A stretch of 39,774 nucleotides of DNA, from contig JALGSS010000006.1 in the NCBI GenBank assembly GCA_029821745.1, positions 1 through 39,774 on the forward strand. Direction: 5' to 3'. The notes below the pieces were generated by a model, which was given only the letters and a program-made list of their open reading frames with translations, did no database searches and was not told the DNA's origin. The DNA comes from Candidatus Zipacnadia bacterium. Lineage in GTDB: Bacteria > Armatimonadota > Zipacnadia > Zipacnadales > JABUFB01. Shown here piece after piece: positions 34,276-39,774 of the stretch (within the stretch, counting starts at the first letter, position 1; the number at the start of each line of letters is the position of its first letter). Position numbers and translations under genes: made by a program.

Positions 34276-35415
34276 ATGTCCTTCTCCCATATCGTCGGAC
34301 TTGAGCAGCCTGTTGCCGTGCTTCGCCGCGCCATCGTCGCGGAGCGAGTGTCGCACGCCTACCTGCTCCACGGTCCGGCGAACATCGGCAAGACGCTGCT
34401 CGCGCATGAGTTCGCCAAGGCGGTCAACTGCGAGACCAACACCGCCATTGACAGTGTTGAGAGTGTGGACCCGTGTGATGAGTGCTCGGCCTGCCGGCGC
34501 ATTGACCAGGGCTCCCACCCGGATATCCGCGCGATCCGGCCGATGGCGAAGGTGCAGGCCGAGGATGAGGAGGGCGGGGCGGATGTGGTGATCGAGGGCG
34601 CGATGATCACCACAGAGCAAGTCGGTCACCTCGTCACCGAGGCCAGCTTGAAGGCCAGCCAAGCGCGGCGCAAAGTGTTCATCATCTCCTCCGCCGAGGC
34701 CATGAATCCGACCGCCGCGAACCGGCTGCTGAAGACGCTCGAGGAGCCGCCGCCCAGCACGACGCTGGTGCTGACCACCCAGAACCTGTCGCGCCTGCTG
34801 CCCACGATCATCTCGCGCTGCCAGATGGTCAAGTGCCATCCCGCGCCACCCGCTGTTGCGGAGGAGGGTCTGCGGACGAGATTCCCCGACGCGGACCCTG
34901 GCGCGCTGCGCTCCATGGTTGCCTTGTCGGGCGGGCGCGTCGGGTGGGCGATCCGCTTGCTGGACCACCCCGAGACGCTCGAACTGCGGGACCGGTTGCT
35001 CGACGCGGCAGCGTCCCTGCCGGCACGTGACTGGTTTGAGGGTATGGCAGTCGGCGAGGGGTTGATTGGCGCGGCTGAAGAGTGGTGGCTGGCGACGGAG
35101 GACGCGGAATTCGCTGAGAAGGCTCTCAAGGCCAGCCCGGATCGCGTCCGGCGGACCAAGATGAACGACGTCCTCGACGTGCTGTTGACGTGGTTTCGGG
35201 ACCTGTCGTTGCTGGCAGCGGGGGGCAATGTGGAACTCGTCATCAACGCCGACCGGGGCGATGAACTCGCGGCGATCGCTCGCGAGCGGCAGCCTGCACG
35301 GGTGCAGAGGGCCTGCGGAGACATCGAGGAGGCCCGCGCCCAGATCCGCGGCAACGCGAACCTGCGGCTCGCAGCCGAGGTCCTTGCCTTCAAGCTGATC
35401 CGCGCTTGCCGGTGA
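34276..35415 (+). CDS. holB: DNA polymerase III, delta prime subunit
   Basis: 379 residues from ATG 34276, chosen because the family begins MxFxxIxGxEQPV; an in-frame ATG at 34222 would add 18 unlike residues. Neither has a strong ribosome-binding site. The clamp-loader AAA fold is clear: GPANIGKT (33-40), a zinc finger with Cys52, Cys67, Cys70 and Cys73 (C-x14-C-x2-C-x2-C, with a longer first gap than E. coli), and KTLEEPP, the standard delta-prime/DnaX box, followed by an SRC motif (ISRCQ). Most delta-prime proteins have a degenerate P-loop; this one keeps GxxxxGKT, so ATP binding is possible. It belongs to the sliding-clamp loader that puts the beta clamp on DNA. Confidence 0.92.
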   Translation: MSFSHIVGLEQPVAVLRRAIVAERVSHAYLLHGPANIGKTLLAHEFAKAVNCETNTAIDSVESVDPCDECSACRRIDQGSHPDIRAIRPMAKVQAEDEEGGADVVIEGAMITTEQVGHLVTEASLKASQARRKVFIISSAEAMNPTAANRLLKTLEEPPPSTTLVLTTQNLSRLLPTIISRCQMVKCHPAPPAVAEEGLRTRFPDADPGALRSMVALSGGRVGWAIRLLDHPETLELRDRLLDAAASLPARDWFEGMAVGEGLIGAAEEWWLATEDAEFAEKALKASPDRVRRTKMNDVLDVLLTWFRDLSLLAAGGNVELVINADRGDELAAIARERQPARVQRACGDIEEARAQIRGNANLRLAAEVLAFKLIRACR

Positions 35416-35549
35416 CCCCCTGCCGCGCAATCCCACCCAGGCACACAGAGCACGGTGCCCGCGCTCGCCCACCGGGAACTCGGCGCGGTGGGGACCGGTA
35501 CGCTGACAGGGCGGCAGGTCATTGGGCCGGCCAAGCGAACTGTAATGTC

Positions 35550-35554
35550 GGAGG
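35550..35554 (+). promoter_or_regulatory. Ribosome-binding site favouring a TTG start
   Basis: GGAGG at 35550-35554 (continuing as TAGGG) is eight bases before the in-frame TTG 35563. The alternative ATG 35545 lies upstream of this site and has no comparable one. Confidence 0.5.
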
Positions 35555-35562
35555 TAGGGCTG

Positions 35563-35889
35563 TTGAGAGATAACGCTGGAAGGAACGGCACCCGGCTTTC
35601 CCGGGGACAGAAGCGCGTGCTGCTGTGGCTACCGATCGCAGGGCTCTGGCTGGTCTTGTTGTTGATCTCGAAGAACCCGGAGGGCGGTCGAGACTGGCCC
35701 AGCTTCGCGATGTTGGGCGTCCTCGGTACCGCTGCGGTTGTGGGCGTTTGGTCCGGGCTCCTGAAGCTCACAGAGTCCAAGCAGGCCGATGAACCGGACG
35801 CGGATGAGGCAGAGCCGAAGAGCCGGGCGGCATTGATCTACGGCAATTCGCAAGCGCCGAAGGCGGATGATGAACAGCAGGAGGAGTAG
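35563..35889 (+). CDS. Small membrane protein of unknown function
   Basis: 108 residues if the TTG at 35563 is used, 114 from ATG 35545. The protein has a basic N-terminus (RNGTRLSRGQKR), two hydrophobic helices (LLWLPIAGLWLVLLLI and a second through MLGVLGTAAVVGVW), and an acidic, Lys-containing soluble tail ending DDEQQEE. I recognise no domain. The next gene starts two bases after its stop, so it is probably transcribed with the heparinase-like gene. It may be an accessory membrane protein for that locus, by location only. Confidence 0.6.
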   Translation: MRDNAGRNGTRLSRGQKRVLLWLPIAGLWLVLLLISKNPEGGRDWPSFAMLGVLGTAAVVGVWSGLLKLTESKQADEPDADEAEPKSRAALIYGNSQAPKADDEQQEE

Positions 35890-35891
35890 CC

Positions 35892-37691
35892 ATGGACCCA
35901 CGCGGCACGTTGGCGCTCACGCCCTTTGTGGCGGCCGTTTGCCTGGTCGCACTGCCCGCAGTCGCGTTCTGTCAGGCCGAGTCCCCCGGTGAGGATCTGG
36001 TCCTTGCCGACTTCGAGGACGTGGCCGGGTGGACAGGCCTGGTGCTCGATTCGGACACGGTGAAGGTGGGCGCGAGCTCGGGTAAATGGAGCTCGATGGA
36101 TCAGAGCCCCCAGGCCGGCACGCAGGAAATCCCTCACGACTGGAGCGCCTATACCGGGCTGTCCCTGTGGCTCTACAACGAGAAGCGCCTCGAGGACGCC
36201 GCTTTTATGCTGATCATCACCTCGGAGCGCGAGGAGAGCGAAGGGCCGGACTACTACTCCCTGCGGTTCGACTTGAAGCGATGGGAAGGCTGGGAGCATT
36301 TCGTCGTTCCCTTTGAAGAGATGGGTGCCGCCCGGCAGCCGATGGGCTGGGGCCAGATCGATCGGATCGAGTTCACTGCCTCGGGTTGGGGCAACACCCC
36401 GCACCCCGAGGCAGTTGTGTATCTGGACGATCTCCGACTGCTGAAAATGGGCAAGGTCGATGGCCCCCGGCTGACGGATGAGGAGTTCTTCGGGGCGATG
36501 AACCTGGAGTACCCGGGCCTGGGCGAGGTGAAAGCCGCCGTCGAGGCCGGCGATTGGACTGCAGCGAAGGCGGCGTGGCTGGAGCACCTCAAGTCTCGGG
36601 AGACGCCGCGATGGTTCATCGACTGGCGAGACAAGCCCGAGCGCACGCCCGCACCGCAGACGGGTGGGTCGGAAGGCTGGGACTACTACGCGTACCAGCC
36701 GGCCGTCGACTGGACCGGGTGGAAGCACTTCTCGCTCAAGAAGTCGGACTTCAACGCCTCGCGGAAACCCATCGGCTGGCACTGGATCGATTACATCAGC
36801 ATCAACGCCGGCGGCTGGGGCCAGACGCCCGACCCGGAGACGATCCTCTACTTCGACGACATCAAGCTCGTCGGACCCGACAAGACCGTGGTCCTTGGCG
36901 ACTTCGAGGACGGCCCGGGGGACTGGCGTGGGCTCGAACTGGCCGAGGACGTGGCAAAGGAAGGCACGCGGTCGGGCAAGTGGCACAACATGCACGTGGC
37001 CAGCAGTCTGCGGTACGCGACCGAGATAACGGACTGGTCTGAGTTCGACGCCCTGGAATTCTGGTGCTACTCGCCCAAGGCCACGGGGGCGAAGTTCACC
37101 ATGGTGCTGGACAGCGATCAGCCGGCCCAGCAGAAAGCCGATGAGATCGTGAGGCATCTGATTCAGGGTCACGACTTCGGGCCCGACATCGACTGGTCGG
37201 CCGACCCCAACAACTACCGCGAGTGGACCTACGCCATCAACCGCTTCTTCCACTGGCGCACGCTGTGCGAGGCCTACTGGAGCAGCGGCGATGAAGTGTA
37301 TGCGAAGGAGTTCAGCGACCAGGTCGTGGACTGGGTGAAGAAGAACCCGGTGCCGCTATTCTCGTCAGGCAACGGCTCGTACACCTGGCGGACCATCGAG
37401 TGCGGAATCCGCACGCCGGATGTCGCGACGACGATGACCAAGAGCATGGTGGAGCACGCGCGGCACCTGATGATGTGGCCGATGAGCGGCAACTGGCTCA
37501 CGATGGAGAGCAATGGGCTGGGAACGCTGGGCATCTTGTTGCCTGAGTTCAGCGAGGCGCAGACGTGGTGGGACACCGCCGCTGGACAACCAGGTTTACC
37601 CGGACGGGGCGCAGATCGAACTGACCACGGGCTACCATCAGGTGTCCCTCAACAACTTCCTGGGGCTGGCGCGCACGGCGAAGCTCAATGA
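35892..37691 (+). CDS. Heparinase II/III-family protein, N-terminal part with carbohydrate-binding modules (gene frameshifted)
   Basis: ATG 35892 follows AGGAGGAG at 35879-35886 and opens a signal peptide (AVCLVALPAVAFCQA). Residues about 34-185 form a CBM11-like/galactose-binding sandwich (LADFED ... YLDDLRLL). Then a helical region begins (AAKAAWLEHLKSR), is interrupted at about 255-410 by a second module whose halves are in swapped order (C-half first at nt 36670-36890, N-half at 36891-37120), and resumes with QQKADEIVRHLI, HWRTLCEAYW and MESNGLGTLGILLPEF, the start of the alginate-lyase/heparinase toroid. Similarity ends at about SEAQTWWDTA (37560-37580). The tail to 37691 reads out of frame. 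The true continuation is the next entry. Confidence 0.8.
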   Translation: MDPRGTLALTPFVAAVCLVALPAVAFCQAESPGEDLVLADFEDVAGWTGLVLDSDTVKVGASSGKWSSMDQSPQAGTQEIPHDWSAYTGLSLWLYNEKRLEDAAFMLIITSEREESEGPDYYSLRFDLKRWEGWEHFVVPFEEMGAARQPMGWGQIDRIEFTASGWGNTPHPEAVVYLDDLRLLKMGKVDGPRLTDEEFFGAMNLEYPGLGEVKAAVEAGDWTAAKAAWLEHLKSRETPRWFIDWRDKPERTPAPQTGGSEGWDYYAYQPAVDWTGWKHFSLKKSDFNASRKPIGWHWIDYISINAGGWGQTPDPETILYFDDIKLVGPDKTVVLGDFEDGPGDWRGLELAEDVAKEGTRSGKWHNMHVASSLRYATEITDWSEFDALEFWCYSPKATGAKFTMVLDSDQPAQQKADEIVRHLIQGHDFGPDIDWSADPNNYREWTYAINRFFHWRTLCEAYWSSGDEVYAKEFSDQVVDWVKKNPVPLFSSGNGSYTWRTIECGIRTPDVATTMTKSMVEHARHLMMWPMSGNWLTMESNGLGTLGILLPEFSEAQTWWDTAAGQPGLPGRGADRTDHGLPSGVPQQLPGAGAHGEAQ

Positions 37692-38856
37692 GATCGCGCT
37701 GCCCGAGGACTACTATACCAAGCTGCGCCGGATGTTCGAGTACAACCTGTACGTGCAGATGCCCGACGGTCGCACGCCGGGCCTCAACGATGGGGGCATG
37801 ACCGGCATCACGGGCAGCATGCGGACTGCCTTCGAGCTGTACGAGGACCCGGTGTTCGAGTGGGCGGCAAGCCGGGGAGCGCACGGCACGCCGCCGGATC
37901 ACACGAGCCACTTCTTCCCGTACGCCGGGCAGATGGTGATGCGGTCCGGGTGGGAGCCCGACGCGCGGTACCTGCTGATGGACGCCGGACCCTTCGGGTA
38001 CGGTCACCAGCACGAGGACAATCTGAGCATCGTCGTCAACGCACTGGGCAAGGTGCACATCGTCGACCCGGGCAACTACGCCTATGATTCGAGCCCGTGG
38101 CGCCGCTACACCATCGACACCCCGGCGCATAACACGATCATGGTGGATGGCCAGGGGCAGCGACGCCGAGGGCTGCCCCGGAGCGAGTATGTGGTGGAGG
38201 AGCCGGTCGCGACCAACGTCTGGCTGAGTTGCGACAAGCTCGACTACGGTGCGGGTCAGTATGAGACCGGCTACGGGCCGAAGCGCGAGATACAGGTGAC
38301 GCACCGCCGGCAGATCGTGTTCGTCAAGCCCGACTACTGGCTCGTCATCGACACGCTTAGCGGCGAGGGCGAGCATCTGTATGAGTCGATCTTCCACTTC
38401 GACGCGGATGAAGCCACGATCGACGAGGACGGACTCACCGTCCGCACCATTGACCCCTCACCCAACTGTCTGATCGCTGTCGCGCCGCGTGACGGGCTGA
38501 ACGCGCGGATCGTCAAGGGCCAGACGGAGCCCACAGTCCAGGGATTCGTGGCGGCTCAGAAGTGGCGGCCAAGCTGGAAGGACCCGCAGGCTGAGGCGCC
38601 CGAACACGGCAAGCGCGCGGTGCCCACGGCCATCTTCTCACTGACGGCAAAGGCCCCTGTTCGGCTGGTCAGTGTGATACTCCCGTACCCGAAGGATGAG
38701 ACGCCTCAGGTGTCGGTGGAGGATATCACCGGCGAGGACGCGAAGGTTCGGGTGCGCGTCACGCTGCCGGATGGCACGGTAGATGAGATCGTCGTCGACG
38801 ACGGCGCGAGCGTCACCCGCAATGGTGAGCCCTGGGCCGAGTTGGGGCGCGAGTAA
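37582..38856 (+). CDS. Heparinase II/III-family protein, C-terminal part (continuation of frameshifted gene)
   Basis: This frame is open from 37513, but its first 20 or so residues are non-homologous; family-like sequence starts at LDNQVYPDGAQ (37582). It contains the YHQVSLNNF segment with a Tyr-His pair, then GYGHQHEDNLSI with the His expected in the heparinase II/III beta-sandwich domain, followed by HNTIMVDG. The last part is an antiparallel sandwich ending at TAA 38854-38856. These enzymes cleave uronate-containing polysaccharides by beta-elimination. The upstream part is in another frame; about eight residues seem to be missing between WWDTA and LDNQ, as judged from typical family spacing. 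No start codon or ribosome-binding site supports separate translation. An unbroken ancestor would be a secreted lyase of about 990 residues. Confidence 0.8.
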   Translation: MDNQVYPDGAQIELTTGYHQVSLNNFLGLARTAKLNEIALPEDYYTKLRRMFEYNLYVQMPDGRTPGLNDGGMTGITGSMRTAFELYEDPVFEWAASRGAHGTPPDHTSHFFPYAGQMVMRSGWEPDARYLLMDAGPFGYGHQHEDNLSIVVNALGKVHIVDPGNYAYDSSPWRRYTIDTPAHNTIMVDGQGQRRRGLPRSEYVVEEPVATNVWLSCDKLDYGAGQYETGYGPKREIQVTHRRQIVFVKPDYWLVIDTLSGEGEHLYESIFHFDADEATIDEDGLTVRTIDPSPNCLIAVAPRDGLNARIVKGQTEPTVQGFVAAQKWRPSWKDPQAEAPEHGKRAVPTAIFSLTAKAPVRLVSVILPYPKDETPQVSVEDITGEDAKVRVRVTLPDGTVDEIVVDDGASVTRNGEPWAELGRE

Positions 38857-38863
38857 TTGACAC

Positions 38864-38880
38864 CGCCCGATCATCGGGCG
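38864..38880. promoter_or_regulatory. 17-bp dyad between the heparinase and the next gene
   Basis: CGCCCGAT 38864-38871 and ATCGGGCG 38873-38880 are perfect inverted arms around one central base. It could be an operator or a short hairpin; there is no U-run. TTGACA at 38857-38862 adjoins it but has no -10 box at the right distance. Confidence 0.35.
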
Positions 38881-38890
38881 CTGATGCAAT

Positions 38891-38899
38891 GAGGTGATC
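38891..38899 (+). promoter_or_regulatory. Extended Shine-Dalgarno for the TTG-start gene
   Basis: GAGGTGATC matches the anti-Shine-Dalgarno end of 16S rRNA over nine bases and lies three bases before TTG 38903. It is the best ribosome-binding site seen for an otherwise weak start codon. Confidence 0.65.
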
Positions 38900-38902
38900 G
38901 CT

Positions 38903-39774
38903 TTGTCGAGAATCGCCATGGTCGTGATGCTATTGGCGGTCTGCATCTGGGCACCAGCTCAGGAACTTGAGCGCGAAGGGCCTTTCGAGAAGCTGGTGCT
39001 GCTTCGCGGGGCGGATGCGGACTCCTGGTCCGAGGCGGAAGCCACCATGACCCCGGATACCACCCGCGTGAAAACCGCCGACGCCTCCCACCACTTCCAC
39101 ATCGACGTAGACTTCAACGCCGGCGAGAAGGCCTACCCGATTGGTTGGCCGCGCACGAACGTCGCGCTGAAGCAGCCCTGGCAGCAGGACTGGACCGGCT
39201 TCGACTTCCTACGGTTCTGGGTCTACACGAAGACATCCCGCGACGCCCTGCCGTCGGCGCCCCTGGGTATCGTGCTGCACACGCCGACCCGGGCGAGCAG
39301 CCATCACGACACAGTGCCCGGCCTGAAGAAGGACGAGTGGGTCGAGGTGCTCATCCCTCTGTCTAAGATCGCGAACCACGATCAGGTGACGCTGTTTCAG
39401 TTCTTCATCGCCGAGTCGAACTACCGCGACCATGACGTGGTGGACTTCCACATTGACGATATCTGTCTTCTGCGCTATGCCGAGCCGCACGTGATTGACG
39501 CGACGATGCGCCCGCCGGTGGTCTTCTCGGACGCGGCTGCATTCGTGATGCGACTGCAGCTCTCGGGAATCGCGGAGGGCGAGCACGTGAAGGCGACCGT
39601 TTCACTTGAGCAGGACGGGCAAACGCTGACCACCGTGGCCCGCGATGTGACGCGCGGGACCAACGATATCGTGGTCAACCTGTCGGGAAGCGATCTGCCG
39701 GTCGGCGACTACACGCTGAAAGCCAGTCTAGCCGGCGGCGATTCGCGGGACTTCGAGCTGAAGGTCATCGAGAG
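38903..39774 (+). CDS. Secreted carbohydrate-binding protein, 3' end outside window
   Basis: The frame is open from TTG 38903 to the window edge (290 codons), with an extended Shine-Dalgarno GAGGTGATC at 38891-38899. The N-terminus is a signal peptide (SRIAMVVMLLAVCIWAPAQ). The next 170 residues resemble a CBM-type beta-sandwich: FEKLVLLRG, then WTGFDFLRFWVY, EVLIPLSKIA and a closing DFHIDDICLL, the same closing pattern as the heparinase modules. From about 200 a second, Ig-like sandwich begins (ATVSLEQDGQTL, then LPVGDYTLKASL). No catalytic domain is reached. Position after the heparinase gene with only a 46-base gap suggests a shared role in polysaccharide use. An ATG at 38918 is a weaker alternative start. 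Confidence 0.7.
   Translation, partial: MSRIAMVVMLLAVCIWAPAQELEREGPFEKLVLLRGADADSWSEAEATMTPDTTRVKTADASHHFHIDVDFNAGEKAYPIGWPRTNVALKQPWQQDWTGFDFLRFWVYTKTSRDALPSAPLGIVLHTPTRASSHHDTVPGLKKDEWVEVLIPLSKIANHDQVTLFQFFIAESNYRDHDVVDFHIDDICLLRYAEPHVIDATMRPPVVFSDAAAFVMRLQLSGIAEGEHVKATVSLEQDGQTLTTVARDVTRGTNDIVVNLSGSDLPVGDYTLKASLAGGDSRDFELKVIE

Noticed and set aside
1-39774. Mobile elements, CRISPR arrays, tRNA or rRNA genes
   Set aside because: No transposase or integrase frames, regularly spaced short direct repeats, or tRNA-like cloverleaf with conserved T-loop were found by reading; an RNA-gene search program would be needed to exclude small RNAs.

Overview
The window is GC-rich bacterial chromosome, nearly fully coding, with strong Shine-Dalgarno sequences, ordinary sigma70-type promoters and housekeeping genes (trxA, htrA, ogt, mnmE, nth, tmk, holB). 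I saw no tRNA, rRNA, CRISPR array, transposase, integrase or phage gene. Three things suggest an uncultivated polysaccharide-degrading lineage of the Armatimonadota / candidate WS1 / Hydrogenedentota kind: an R3H-AAA (Ycf45-like) ATPase upstream of tmk-holB; several Gfo/Idh, sugar-isomerase, ceramidase-like and heparinase-like genes; and giant secreted beta-sandwich proteins ending in FlgD-like Ig domains. That placement is inference from gene content, not a phylogenetic result.

Layout. 1-2000: the end of a sugar nucleotidyltransferase gene, a secreted M14 carboxypeptidase and a VanZ-like membrane protein. 2049-5048: thioredoxin, a membrane-anchored HtrA protease with two PDZ domains, and an O6-alkylguanine repair protein, separated by hairpins or terminators. 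5056-24113: a surface-protein island. It starts with a good promoter and a long structured leader. It then encodes giant protein A (split by a -1 frameshift near 6940), giant protein B (3147 aa, M6-type metalloprotease plus about 2200 aa of beta-sandwich modules), a small lipoprotein carrying the same kind of carboxypeptidase-regulatory-like fold, and a secreted PQQ-type propeller ending at a strong terminator. 24228-25706: mnmE with its own extended -10 promoter. 25736-31151: sugar and lipid metabolism genes (ceramidase-like hydrolase, Gfo/Idh oxidoreductase, propeller-SGNH hydrolase pseudogene, nth, TIM-barrel isomerase). 31341-35415: a PH-like membrane protein, then an operon of R3H-AAA ATPase, tmk and holB. 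35563-39774: a small membrane protein, a disrupted heparinase II/III-family gene with carbohydrate-binding modules, and a partial secreted carbohydrate-binding protein running off the end.

How it fits together. The most distinctive part is 5056-24113. Proteins A and B share one C-terminal architecture of about 700 residues: three regulatory-like repeats, a two-lobed domain I cannot name, a second unnamed domain with IENPP, LPDLSGVP and TGKRLYAR motifs, then a FlgD-like Ig domain ending in basic residues. They also share an internal repeat marked by a YTDG-type motif. This looks like a co-inherited cell-surface system with a common C-terminal delivery or anchoring tail. Three large extracytoplasmic genes (A, the SGNH gene, the heparinase) carry frameshifts or internal losses. 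These may be real decay or assembly error, and raw-read checks are needed to decide.
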